Assembly: GCA_029204225.1 (NCBI GenBank)
Contig: CM055098.1
Span: forward strand, 18,073,303 to 18,137,302
Source of the DNA: Diphasiastrum complanatum
Taxonomy: Eukaryota > Streptophyta > Lycopodiopsida > Lycopodiales > Lycopodiaceae
DNA length: 64,000 nucleotides
Direction: 5' to 3'
Within the stretch, counting starts at the first letter, position 1. The number at the start of each line of letters is the position of its first letter. The notes under the pieces were generated by a model. The model saw only the letters and a program-made list of their open reading frames with translations. It did no database searches and was not told the origin of the DNA. This document shows, piece after piece, positions 1 to 10,117 of this stretch. The position numbers and the translations under genes were made by a program.

Positions 1-828
1 GAATTGGCATAATTCTTATTTCTCTTTCTACAAATAGGAATGTTCATTTAAAGGGTGTTTTGTTCATTACATTTATTACTAAGAACCTTTTTAGGGTGAG
101 TCAAATGTTAAACAAGGGTATTAAGGTGGAGTTTGATGGTGATGCATGCTTGACCTAGAAGAAGTATATTGTGATTGCAAGAGAGAAGAGGCAAGGTAAA
201 TTGTTCAAACTTCATGCTTATGTTATTGCTAACCAAGTTGGATGTATGGAAAAGGAGCAATTGTCAATGGAAGAGGTATGGCACCAGAAAATGAGACATC
301 TCAACTTCAAGTCATTGGAGGTAATGGCAAGGATGCAAATTGTGTTTGGTCTTCCAAAGTCTCTAACTAGCACGAATCATGTTTGAAAGCAATGTGCTTT
401 ATCAAAGTCACATAGGTTACCTTATAAGAGATCTACATCAAGGTCAAGTAAGCCTTTTCAACTTGTGCATTCAGATATTCATGGTGTTACTACAATTAGC
501 AATGGAAGTGTTGAAATGTATGTGGCCTTTATTGATAATTTTTTTTTTAGTAGATTTTGTTGGGTGTATCTACTAAAGAGCAAGGATGAAGTGTATGATG
601 TCTCTGTCAAGATTGCAAAGGTCCAATTCTCTACCAAGATCAAGTGCTTGAGGAGTGACAACGGTGGTGAGTACATCCCTACCAAGTTCAAAGCATTTTG
701 TGATGCAAATTGGATCAAGAGGGAGTACATAAGTCCAAGAACACCACAACAAAATGGAGCTGTCGAGAGGAAGAATACAACCTTATGTGAAGAAGCCAAA
801 GCTATGAGGTTAGGTGCATCTATTATGA
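1..828 (+). pseudogene. Ty1/copia pol remnant: GAG-pre-integrase and integrase core
   Basis: Decayed copia pol, cut by the left window edge. The opening bases translate to the end of the protease-linker region (an LSTNR-like stretch and an ITKNL block) in the style of copia B at 18.4-22.4 kb. The GAG-pre-integrase segment follows at about 170-386 (an R-H-L-N-F version of the RLGHPNF motif). The integrase core lies at about 465-828, with a first Asp in HSDIH, a second in LRSDNGGEY and the catalytic Glu in a PQQNGAVERKN block. Frameshifts near 380 and 470 and an in-frame TAG near 158 rule out function. The integrase stops at 828 where reversed RT sequence begins. Confidence 0.85.
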
Positions 829-922
829 ATGCAATCTTGATGTCATCTACATCTTGATTGTTGCCTCCACTCAAAATGATATCATCCACATAGATTAGAA
901 TAATAGTAACATCATTTCCAAC
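829..922 (-). pseudogene. Reversed fragment of copia reverse transcriptase
   Basis: Read on the minus strand this short piece encodes the RT active-site neighbourhood: a hydrophobic run, YVDDIILSGG, then NNQDVDDIK. It closely matches the corresponding part of copia B (YVDD, then SGGNNLDIDEIK). It lies between integrase and RNase H pieces that are both on the plus strand, so this part of the element is in the wrong orientation, while the rest of RT and most of RNase H are gone. Confidence 0.8.
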
Positions 923-1068
923 AAATCTATATCAAAGGAGGTGGAGCTTCAACATGTCTCATCAAGGAAGTTCACCAAAGCACTAGGTAAGGACTTGTTT
1001 ATGAAGCTTAGAAGTCAACTTGGAGTACTATCTAAATCCATGCTAAAACTAGTTAAAGAGGGAGTGTG
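923..1068 (+). pseudogene. Copia RNase H C-terminal tail and polypurine tract
   Basis: Plus-strand remnant of the last residues of copia pol, starting with KEVELQHVSS as in copia B. A small deletion and a frameshift follow the SSRK segment, and the end reads GV-stop with the stop codon inside the first bases of the LTR. The purine-rich AAAGAGGGAG before 1065 is the likely polypurine tract. The layout (pol stop overlapping the LTR start) is the same as in copia B. Confidence 0.75.
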
Positions 1069-1650
1069 AGAAATTGTCAAGTAGTTTGAAATTTATCATG
1101 TTAAGTTTATTTGACAATTTTGGCAAATATTCATTTTAAACTTAGAGATAAAATTTTGAATGTTAATAAGGCATAAGAATAGTTTATTTACTATTTTTAG
1201 CAACTTAGGCATGTTGATAAGGTCGCATGTAGAACTACTCCAATTGGTTGTCATAGATGCATTGAATCTAGTCATGATAGATCTAGGGTTTGGAAGAGAT
1301 CTAGAACCTTCTATAAGTTGATAAGCTTGGGAAATAGCATCCAAATAGTGCAAAGGGATGCTATAAATAGTGTACAAGCATGAAAGCATTTCATGTCTCT
1401 ACTTTTATTTCATTCATTCTTATGGAAGATATCTCTTTGGAGTTCTACATCCATTTTTGCATCTTGGTGGTGATATAGTGAAATCTTGTGTGTTGAATGC
1501 TATTTTTTTCTTATGTGATTGATCCACAAGTGGGAAACCTGTTGCAGTATGGTTGTTAATGGACAACAATAAATTAGCATTCATACATGATGTTGTCAAG
1601 TTCTTATTGAGTTTACATCTTCTATGTCAAGTAGATGCAAGATTTCTACA
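1065..1650 (+). mobile_element. Copia LTR, family X
   Basis: The LTR starts with TGTGAGAAATTGTC directly after the pol stop and polypurine tract and ends in TTTCTACA. A degenerate primer-site-like string (TGGTGCCAGATGTG) follows at about 1659. Its right half is clearly related to 44,976-45,262, and its first 300 bases are related to 2055-2599 and 39,985-40,297 by shared phrases such as 'GGCAATTTTG', 'AGAGATA' and 'ATTGGTTG'. It is a 3' LTR by its position after pol, but a leader-like sequence follows it. Confidence 0.7.
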
Positions 1651-2054
1651 ATGTTAATGGTGCCAGATGTGCTTTCCATTATATCTAAAGATCAAAAGGC
1701 ATAATTAGATCTTTGTGATCCAATTTTCTTCACAACCCACACTCAAAATATTTCTAGTACTAGAAGACAAAAAAAGTACATTTTCTACATTCAATTGTAC
1801 AACAACTTCACCATTACATTCTTAATCATTTGTTGTAAAATTGACTTCTTAACACCAAGATAAGATAATAGAGTTGAGAAAAAAAAAATTGAAATGTCAT
1901 GTGGGAGAATGTCCCATTATCTATCCACCAATTGTCATTTGAGTTATCCTTGCATGTTGATGAAGTTTTTGATGCCACACAAATGACTTCTTAACACCAT
2001 GATAAGAGATTAGAGTTGAGAGAAAATTTTCTTTTGAAAGGTCTTGTGGGGAGG
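1651..2054 (+). repeat. Leader-like segment with a 143 bp-spaced direct repeat
   Basis: The segment starts with a degenerate primer-binding-like sequence and has no coding content. About 70 bases at 1843-1910 (beginning GACTTCTTAACACCAAGATA) recur in diverged form at 1986-2054. Each copy ends in a G-rich tract (GTGGGAGAATGT and GTGGGGAGGTGT) resembling a polypurine tract plus LTR start. It looks like the leader or the 3' untranslated part of a family X copia element. Confidence 0.55.
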
Positions 2055-2599
2055 TGTAAAAATTTTATCTAGTTAAGCTGAGTTAAATTGGCAATTTTGA
2101 GGCCAATGTGAAATTTCAACTTAGAGATAGATTCTATAATGTTAATAAGTCCTAAGAATAGTGATTTTTTCTATTTTTAACAGTTATGCAAGTTGATAAG
2201 GTTGCATTTAGGCCTCTTCTTATTGGTTGATTTACATACATAGAATCTAGTCACAAAAAACTAGGTTAGTGCCTAAAAACTACCATTTAGGGTAACTTTT
2301 GGAAAGTGGCCAAATGTCATATTTTCTTTTATAAATAGTGGTCCTAGCAAGAATTATGTATTCAAAAGTTCTCTCTTTATTTGGAGAACATTCATCTTTC
2401 TATGTTATTGTCTTCTTTTCGCTCTTCTCCTCATGATATCTTCATTTCTAATGTGCAGAATGCTAATTTTCTTGTTGTTTTTGAGTTCACACATGTGAAG
2501 GCTGATGTACTACTCACGTTGTATGGACAAGGATAATAATATACTGGATCTTAGTGATTATAATGCATTTTTCATGTATTTCCATGTTCTAGCATGTTA
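2055..2599 (+). mobile_element. Copia LTR, family X, second copy
   Basis: Starts TGTAAAAATTTTATC after a GTGGGGAGG purine tract and can be followed to about TTCTAGCA at 2599. It shares ordered blocks with 1065-1650 and 39,985-40,297: GGCAATTTTGAGG, AAATTTCA..TTAGAGATA, GTTAATAAG, AATCTAGTCAC, then a TATAAATAG promoter-like box near 2332. The copy is heavily diverged and its right end is uncertain. Confidence 0.6.
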
Positions 2600-3048
2600 A
2601 ATGGATGATCAAAAGGAATGGAGTCTTGATTGCTCAAGGCAAGAGACAAGGTGAGCTCTACAAACTTGATGGATTTGTTGGTTCTAACCATGGTGGTTTG
2701 AAGGAAAAGAAGCAAGTTGGTGAGCCTATTTCAATGTCAAAGTCACAAAGGTTCCTTATTCTAGATCTAGCTCAAGATCTAAGTTGCCTTTTCATTTAGT
2801 ACATTTGGATTTGCATTGTACTAGTTCTTTGAGTATAAGATGTTTGTGACTTGCATTGATGACTTTAGTAGATATTTTTGGACTTATCTTCTAAAGAGTA
2901 ACGATTTCATATTTGATGTCTTTCTCGAGTTTAAGAATGTTGTGGAGAGTCAATTCAAATTGAAAATCAAGTGTTTAAATTTGGCAAATGAAGACCTATC
3001 AACAAAGTTCAAAGAGTTTTGTGTGGAGAGAAAGATCAGGTCATTACA
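2600..3048 (+). pseudogene. Copia pol remnant (GAG-pre-integrase and start of integrase)
   Basis: Two frames carry copia pol. At 2605-2799 the reading GVLIAQGKRQGELYKLDGF matches the linker before the GAG-pre-integrase domain, but the zinc-binding region is largely deleted. At 2840-3048 it reads an integrase core start (CIDDFSRYFWTYLLKSND) and then KIKCL. The second catalytic Asp is lost (LANED in place of RSDNGG). It joins directly to a gag start at 3049, so everything downstream in pol has been deleted. Confidence 0.75.
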
Positions 3049-3610
3049 ACATGGCTACAATTAGTGGATTCATGTTGGAAGGCAATGGCAAGCTTATCTC
3101 ATCCAATTACTCTACATGGAAGATGAAAATGGAATCACATCTTGAAATGCATGTTGATGTATATTGTTGTAGGGTTGGAGGAGAGACCCTTCGTTCAACA
3201 AGACGTATTGAGGTATGACAAGAGAACTAAGAAAGCTCTGCACACGTTCGAGAGGAAGGTTCCAATGAGCTACTCAAGGAGATTAATAAGTCCAATTCAT
3301 CTCGAGAGGCTTGGGAAGCTTTGAAGAAGCTTTATGAATCCAACTCTACATCTAGAGTGTTGACTCTAAGAAGACAAATCTTTCAAAGCATACAAAAGAA
3401 AGAAGAGAGTCCTAATACTTTTGTTTTGAGAGTGAACGCCTTAAGTGATGAGTAAGCTTGCATTGATGAGAGCATTAAGGAAGGAGAGCTTGTTCAAGTT
3501 ATTCTTAATGGGTTGCTGGATGCTCATGCTAACATTGTACAAAGTCTTGCCATTCAAAGAACTTTGCCAAGTTTGGTGGATCTTCAAGAGATCTTGATAA
3601 ATGAGGAATA
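3049..3610 (+). pseudogene. Copia gag remnant (UBN2 type)
   Basis: Gag of the same type as the three better copies in the window: starts ATISGFMLEGNGKL, then SSNYSTWKMKMESHLEM, and after a frameshift near 3170 a KRTKKALHTF block. A further frame carries SSRVLTLRRQ-like and LVQVILNGLLDAH-like segments to about 3605. At least two frameshifts and one stop are present. An unrelated LTR starts at 3611, which ends the gag before the zinc knuckle. Confidence 0.75.
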
Positions 3611-4282
3611 TGTGAAAAATTGTCAAAAATCTATCTTGGTTATTTTATGATTTTATGTTTGTGAGTACATTTCACATGTGTGGAGCATGTTTCCACATGT
3701 GTAAAATAGTTAGAAATAGTTTATAATGTTGAATTTAGGGGTATCATAAAGATTGCTAGTCAAGCATCTTTGTGTCACTAGGTGATAGGGCTAATTTTGG
3801 CTTTAGAGGTCAAATGGTCAAGTACACATGTTTTGTCATGATTAGGCCAAATTCAGCTGTGATGTAACTCAAGCTAGTTAGGTTGCGTACACATGTCAAG
3901 TTTCGGTTTGATGAGTGATGCACCCTATGTGGTGGCAAAAGTCAAAGGGTCCAATCATCAGAGAGATCTATGAGTTTTTGAGTCAATTTGCAAATTTGTC
4001 AATTTTGCTTGTCTTGTCTTCTCTCTCTAGATGAGCCCAAAAGTGGTATTTTCTCTCTCTATCTAAGGATAGGACCTTGTTGGGACTTAGTTTATTTCGT
4101 GAAGTCTTCCACATGTGTGAAACACCTTTTGCTAATGAATGAATGCATGTAGAATGGTCTTTTTGCCTTAGATCTTGTCATTGATCTTGGATTTGAATCA
4201 ATATGTGATCTATAGTGCATGAGCCAAGCTTAGGAGATCAATTTCACACATTATGACATTCCCACATGTGTGAATTTTTACA
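3611..4282 (+). mobile_element. 5' LTR of copia element D
   Basis: 672 bp LTR bounded by TGTGAAAAATTGTC at the left and ..TTTTTACA at the right, followed at once by a perfect TGGTATCAGAGC primer site. It has repeated CACATGTG palindromes (about 3675, 3690, 4110 and 4262). Positions 3749-4032 are matched by the partial LTR at 6968-7245. The gag at 5040 belongs to this element. Confidence 0.85.
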
Positions 4283-4294
4283 TGGTATCAGAGC
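4283..4294 (+). promoter_or_regulatory. Primer-binding site (initiator tRNA-Met)
   Basis: TGGTATCAGAGC directly after the LTR end, complementary to the 3' end of plant initiator tRNA-Met. It primes minus-strand synthesis of copia element D. Confidence 0.9.
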
Positions 4295-5039
4295 CTACCT
4301 AAGCTTTTGATGTATCTATCATTCATAGTTTCAAAACTTTCATGAAAATCAAAATCTAGAGAGTGTTGATTGCATCTCCCATGCTATCTCAAGGAAATTT
4401 GGATCAAGAGGGTTCATTATCATAATGATCGAATCATTTCAGGTACTGTATGGAATTCCCTGCTCATGCACGTGTGAAGTACATCCAATTTCATTTGAAA
4501 ATTTCTCTTCCAAGTTAGATCCAAATTTGGTGCTAGATAGCTTGTTTGAAAGCTAGTTTTGTCTAATTTTTGTAGAAATTTGTTTCAATCCATTTAGTAG
4601 AGCCAATTAAAAGCTATAAGCTTTTGAAGAGGGTTAGGTAGGGCACCTAGACCTATGTGGACACATTTGGTTTGATCATATCTTGCTAGTTTGACCAAAA
4701 ATTCAAGAAGAGGCTTGCCAATGTCATCTATCTAAGATCTAGTCATCATTTTGAGGTCATTGTCACTTTCTTTCATACAATTGGCTCTTATTTGAGTGAT
4801 TTGCGGATTCTTGGAGTGTTTCACACATTCCAAAGATATTTTGACCCAAGCTTTGCCTATACTCCATCAATTGATGAGAGGTTGATCTAGTTTGAGAGAG
4901 ATTGGTAGAGCTAGTGAGATCCATCTCACATTTTGTTGCAAGATCTTGCATAGGAGTTGGTAGTACACCTTTCAAGGATCCTATAGTGAGAGAGAAGCAA
5001 CATTTTATTGTCTAAATCACAAGGAGTCTTCACTATTAC
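4295..5039 (+). other. Untranslated leader of copia element D
   Basis: 745 bp between primer site and gag ATG. I see no coding domain. A comparable long leader (1.16 kb) exists in copia B. Confidence 0.6.
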
Positions 5040-5938
5040 ATGGCATCTATGGGTTCCTACCTATTGGAATCTAGTGAAAGACAATCTACCTCCAACTATT
5101 CTATTTGGAAGGTTAGAATGGAGTCAATCTTGATACTCCAAGATGTGATGGACATTTTACTTGGGATTGAGGAGGAGACTCAAGTCCATAAAGTAATACA
5201 AAAGTACAAGAAGAGAGCTAGGATGGATCTCTATTATATTACGATGAATGTCTCTAATAAGATTTTGAGAGAGATTCATGCCTGTACTTTGGCCAAGGAT
5301 GCTTGGGATACTCTCCAAGCAATATATGAGGCCAAAAATACCTCTAGGCTTCTCACTCTTAGAAATCAAATATTCCAAAGTTGTCAAAAGAGTGATGAGA
5401 GTGCCACTAATTATGTTATGAGAGTGAAAGACATTCATAGGGATCTTGCTTGTATTGGAGATTCCATCAAATAAAGTGAGCTAGCCCAAGTCATACTCAA
5501 TGGCTTGAAGGATGAATATGAGAATCTTGTCCAATCCTATGCTATGAAGGAGGAGCTACCAACTTGGAGGCTTTGAAAGGAGTGCTAATAGCTGAAGAAT
5601 CAAGGCATGAGAACAAGCTATTAAGGATGGACAAAATTTTATTGTCACTCACTGGTGATGACAAAGTTTTATTTGCCAAGAAGAATGAGAGGAGCAAAAA
5701 GCAACACCAAGACTTCTCTAAGGACAAAGCAAAAAACCAAGATGAAGAGGATGATGATTCCTCTCAAGATTTTACTTCAAAGAAGAAGAAAAAAGATGTT
5801 AAGTGTTTTTTTTGTGGCAAGAAAGGCCACTATGCCACCAATTGCTTCAAGAAGAAAAACCAATTCAAGCAAGCCAACATCTCTCATGAGAAAGAAGACT
5901 TTATTTCAAGTGACGGAGAATGCTCACTTATGGCATGA
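5040..5938 (+). pseudogene. Gag of copia element D, broken
   Basis: Starts MASMGSYLLESSERQSTSNYS, the standard start of this gag family. The UBN2-like helical region runs to about 5470, where an in-frame TAA interrupts it; the reading continues (ELAQVILNGLKDEYENL) to about 5560, where a frameshift moves it to the frame beginning near 5564. That frame contains a basic, Asp/Glu-rich stretch and one CCHC zinc knuckle (CFFCGKKGHYATNC, about 5811-5852), then ends at TGA 5936-5938. Protease follows in a third frame. Gag coats the RNA in cytoplasmic particles; this copy cannot make a complete one. Confidence 0.85.
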
Positions 5939-6837
5939 AGATTCTCCTCTTTCACCTTCAAGAAGGATGACTCTTAGGTATATTGATAATGGAGCATCAT
6001 CTCATATGTGTAGCTCCAAGGATTCCTTTTCATCTATTATGCCTTATGAAGGAATCAAGAAGTCCATATATATTTCAAGTGATCAAGGGTGCAAAATTGA
6101 AGGAGTAGGGACTATTCCCTTGAAGCTTGCATCATCAAAAGTTCTATCTCTTCACAAGGTTCTTTTGTTCACAAGCTTACAAAGAACCTTTTAAATGGTG
6201 GCTTATTACTTGATGGTGGCCTTGATGTCAATTTCCATATTGACAATTGTGTGATAAAAAAGGATGGTGAGATCCTTGCATATGGATCTAGATATGAAGG
6301 CATCTACAAATTGAATCCAAGAGAGAGTGCAAAATCTCTTGATGTTGCTTATGAATCCAAGCCTTCAGAAGAGAATGATCACACAAGATGCACATATCTT
6401 ATATCTTCAAGATTTATGGTGCATGATTCTTTCTTATTATTCAAATCATATGTTGAGATGGAATTTTCATTGAGGATCAAAGCTTTGAGCAGTGATGGAG
6501 CTCTTGAAGGAAATACACCATATGAAGTATTATTCAAGGAGCCTAAGTTGATCACCTTAGTGTATTTGGCCCAGGTTCTTGCTTTGCACATATTCCCTTG
6601 GAAACAAGGAGGATGAATGATCCAAGATGCTTATCCACCAAGGAGGCCTATAAAGCCATTATACTCTCTATTTCAAAAGTGATTGAGAGTAAAGAAGTCA
6701 TATTTTATGAAGATCTACATTCAACCTTGGAAGGGGCTGAGATCAAAGCATCTCAAGATGAATCTCAAATCATATATATTGAAGATTATCAAGATGTAAG
6801 GGGTCGAGGTTTGAGGAGAAGCCTCCTCAACATATGA
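5939..6837 (+). pseudogene. Pol remnant of copia element D (protease to integrase pieces)
   Basis: The protease motif survives as IDNGASSHM (Asp retained, Ser of D-S-G changed to Asn) near 5980, in the +1 frame relative to gag. A VGTIPLKLASSKV block follows, then a frameshift near 6195 and the linker DGEILAYGSRYEGIYKLN. The zinc-binding and catalytic integrase core is mostly deleted; what remains is an MEFSLRIKALSSD piece and a GNTPYEVLFKEPK piece. The last segment (6598-6837) has the KEVIFYED version of the strand preceding RT. RT and RNase H are absent. Confidence 0.75.
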
Positions 6838-6967
6838 TTTCAAGGGGATCTTCAAGATGGATGGCCAAGTCTTTATGGCTCATCTTTTATGGTAAAGAGA
6901 GGCAAGTTTCAGGTGGTATCCACTTTAACATTCTCACTTATGCTTGATGTACTATCTTGCTTTATTG

Positions 6968-7245
6968 AGACTGCTAGTCAAGCATCTTGGTGTCACTAGG
7001 TGATAGGGCCAATTTTGGCTTTAGAGGTCAAATGGTCAAGTACACATGTTTTGTCATATGATTAGACCGAAATTCAATTGTGTGTAACTCAAGCTAGTAA
7101 GGTTGCTTACACATGTCAAGTTTAGGTTTGATGAGTGATGCATCCGATGTGGTGGCAAAAGTCAAAGGTCCAATCATAAGAGAGATCTATGAGTTTTTGA
7201 GTCAATTTGGAGATTTGCCAATTTTGCTTGTATTGCCTTCTCTCT
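6968..7245 (+). mobile_element. Truncated 3' LTR of copia element D
   Basis: Corresponds to positions 3749-4032 of the 5' LTR with a modest number of substitutions (for example GATAGGGCCAATTTTGGC against GATAGGGCTAATTTTGGC). Both ends of the LTR are missing, so no target-site duplication can be read. Confidence 0.85.
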
Positions 7246-7935
7246 AACTCGAGGCTGAAGGTCTGTCTTAAGTTCTTAAAGGCCAAAAAAATTATTGGCT
7301 TATCATTCACATTAACCTAGTCTCAAATCAACTTAGATGAAAAATCAAATAAGACTTTAAATCAAAGTAGACTTGGAAATTAATACTCGAAAACATTGCA
7401 TCACATAGATTCATTCACACAATAGTGGAAGAACTGAGGGGTCAAGATGGGGACCCTCTCCCCCCCTCCTGTGAAGGATTCTTTTCTTGTCATTATGCAA
7501 AGCCAATTGGCCAATTCCAATTACATATACAATGGATTCCAATAGGGGTTTCAAAGTGGGAAAATCAACCTAACATAGACTTAGTTCATATTCAATGATC
7601 TTAATTCCATATCTAGCTTAACAAAAGCATAGAAATTTCTTCATAAGTCTTAATCTTTCCGACATGAAATCATGTTGGATCTTGGATTCTTGACATGCAA
7701 TCCAAATGGATCTTAGATTCTTGACATGCAATCATGAGGGTTCATAGATTTTAGTCATGCAACAGTCATGAAGTGACATCCATGGTCATTTGGCAATGCA
7801 TGGTGTGACATGCAAAAGAAGCCATCTAGGCTTAAGGACTGACCTCTCTTTGAGGGTATGTGCAGGTACTCGAGAAAGTGCCAGAAGAACAAGAATCAAA
7901 ACAAGAAGCTTTCTAAGCTTAAGATAGTAAACAAG
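7246..7935. other. No recognisable feature
   Basis: AT-rich sequence without a coding signal. A short repeated phrase (ATCTTGGATTCTTGACATGCAATC) occurs twice at about 7679 and 7710. I recognise no gene or element. Confidence 0.5.
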
Positions 7936-8060
7936 AAGGCTTTTGACAAAGTCTATAAAGAAGGCTCAGAAGAGTCTATAAAGAAGGCTTATTACTAAGT
8001 CTATAATGAAGGCTCAGAAGAGTTTATAATGAAGGTTTAGTGGAGTCTATAAAGATCAGG
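7935..8060 (+). repeat. Degenerate 22-25 bp tandem repeat
   Basis: About five copies of a unit close to AGTCTATAAAGAAGGCTCAG, alternating with shortened versions (AGTTTATAATGAAGGTTTAG). A T/A change at the AAAG/AATG position makes two subtypes. Confidence 0.75.
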
Positions 8061-8600
8061 AATAGGCCAAGGGAGTGATCATTCTTTTGAACCTATTCAC
8101 CATGATTGAGAATGGGCAACCTCTAGAAAAAAGGGCCTAGGAATTGATGGACATTATGCAAAACAAGATGGACATATACCTTGGCTCTTCCTTAGGAAGA
8201 TTGCACTTGGGTGAATTCCCAGGTTGTAACCATGTAAAATTATATGTAAATAAAAGTCATGTTTGAACCTTGTACCACCTACCTCCCACCTACTTTTCCA
8301 CATGCATTCTAGGCTATTTGACACCTAGAATGGGGCGCCCTCCTATACTCTCACTTCATATGCCAAATCATCATAATAACTCTCCCAAGATAATACACAT
8401 CACCCATTCACCCTCCCTATCTAATACACCTCATCCATGCACTCCACTTCACCATAAGTCCAATTGGAGTCTTCCTCACACCTCATGCAGTTGAACTTGA
8501 CACCTCACTCACTTTGGAAGGACTCTCTACTCTCTATATAAGTGGAAATGCGCCCCACTACCAGGAAGATTGAAGGATGATGCATCCAAGCTCAACTGTT
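8061..8600. other. No gene; C/A-rich stretch with a TATA-like box
   Basis: 8270-8510 is C-rich on the plus strand and reads open by composition only. A TATATAAG box lies at about 8533. It may be part of an unidentified LTR, but I found no partner copy. Confidence 0.35.
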
Positions 8601-8617
8601 ATTCATATGTAAGAATG

Positions 8618-8850
8618 GTTGATCAGTACCTTTGCATGTCAAGCTATTTGTGGCCTATTGTCCATGCATGTCCGATCTAGAGCTTGCATGTCATACCATC
8701 TGTGGCCTATTGTCCATGCACGTCCGATCTAGAGCTTGCATGTCAAATCTGAAGCTTTCATGTCAGATTTGAAGCTTGCATGTCATACCATCTGTGGCCT
8801 ATTATCCATGCATGTCAGATCTAGAGCTTGTATGTCAGATTTGAAGTGCG
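8618..8850 (+). repeat. About 52 bp tandem repeat, roughly three copies plus partial units
   Basis: A unit containing CTTGCATGTCATACCATC, TGTGGCCTATTGTCCATG and CATGTCCGATCTAGAG recurs near 8630, 8690 and 8775. The shorter subunit AGCTTGCATGTCAGATTTGA is amplified between copies. The array ends just before the copia RNase H fragment. Confidence 0.8.
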
Positions 8851-8877
8851 TACCTGCACATCCCAATTCATGTCATC

Positions 8878-9372
8878 ACCCACTATGGATCATTGGAAAG
8901 CTACAAAAAGGATTTTGAGGTATGTGAAAGGTACACCTAACCTTGGCCTAATCTACAAAAGACAAAGTGTCTTACCTAAGTTGCAGGGTTATGTTGACGC
9001 TGATTGGGCAGGAAGTATAGATGATAGAAAGTCAACAACAGGTTATGCCCTCAATTTTGGCAACGGTTGTTTTTCATGGTCTAGCAAGAAGCAAGATACT
9101 GTTTCTCTTTCTTCTATAGAAGCCAAATATAAAGTGTTAAGTTCTGCTACCCAGGAAGCTGTTTGGCTACGTAAGTTGTTATGTGAGATTGGCATGAAGC
9201 AAGTAAATCCTACTGTTATTTTCTGTGACAATCAAAGTGGAATACAATTGGCTAAGAATCATGTCTTTCACTCTAGGACAAAACATATTGAGGTAAAATA
9301 TCACTTTGTGCATGAGAAGCTACAATCTGAAGATATAAGTATTGTACACTGTTCTACATTGTTACAAGTTGC
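8878..9372 (+). pseudogene. Copia RNase H domain fragment
   Basis: In-frame RNase H of about 165 residues: HWKATKRILRYVKGT start, catalytic Asp in YVDADWAGS, Glu in SSIEAKYK, Asp in FCDNQSG, then HSRTKHIEVKYHFV and the IVHCST strand. The frame is unbroken but isolated: there is no RT upstream, and it collides at about 9373 with a minus-strand integrase. It resembles a different copia lineage from copia B. Confidence 0.85.
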
Positions 9373-10117
9373 TGTATCTAGTACAATCATCAATAAAAGT
9401 CACATACATTAAAGCTCCTCCATTACTTTCATGAGAAAAAGTATGTACATCCGAATGGATAAGATCTAAAGGTGAGGTAGATCTTGTTAAAGATCTCTTG
9501 TAGAAAGTCTTGTGTGACTTTGCAAGGTCGCATGCCTCACACACTTTGCCACACTTCTTGAAAGCTTTGGTAGGCCAAGAGCTAGCTCCTTTGATGTCAT
9601 GAATTCCATTGATTGAAGATTAGGATGGCCCAATCTTTTGTGCCAAAGCTCCACTTGAGTCAACTCCTCCCTAACCATATTCACACTTTCTATAGCCACA
9701 TTAGCATCCAACTTGAAAAGCTTTCTTGATTAATGCCACTAGCTATGCACTTTTATTTTTCAAGATGGAACACACTCCATTCTTGAAATGTACATCTAGT
9801 CCATTGTCCACTAATTGACCAACACTAAGCAAGTTTTTTGTAATGGATGGAACATACAAAACATTATCAAGATCTATCCTTTTAGATGATCCTAAGCATA
9901 ATGGAATAGATCCTATGCCATCTATCTTGTATTCTTGATCACTAGCTGTGTAGATTGATTTCTTACAATCATTGCAAGTAAGTAGACAAGGGAAATAATG
10001 CTTGTTGAATGACATGTGGGAACTAGCCCCACTATCAATCCACTATGTTTCTTGGCTTGATGTTGGTGTAGGTGATACCATCAAGGATGTGTTGAAACCA
10101 TCCTCTTCCTCCTCCCC
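9373..10117 (-). pseudogene. Copia element E pol remnant (protease, GAG-pre-integrase, integrase start)
   Basis: Minus-strand continuation of gag at 10,118. After the gag TAA comes an acidic linker, a TAG, then WIDSGASSHM (protease, intact D-S-G, about 10,045-10,015). The linker to 9743 ends VGQLVDNGLDVHF. The GAG-pre-integrase domain follows (LWHKRLGHPNLQSMEF, near 9640) and then the integrase start with the first Asp (LIHSDVH), reaching TFIDDCTRY at about 9380. Frameshifts occur near 9735 and 9540. The rest of pol is missing at the junction with the plus-strand RNase H piece. Confidence 0.85.
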
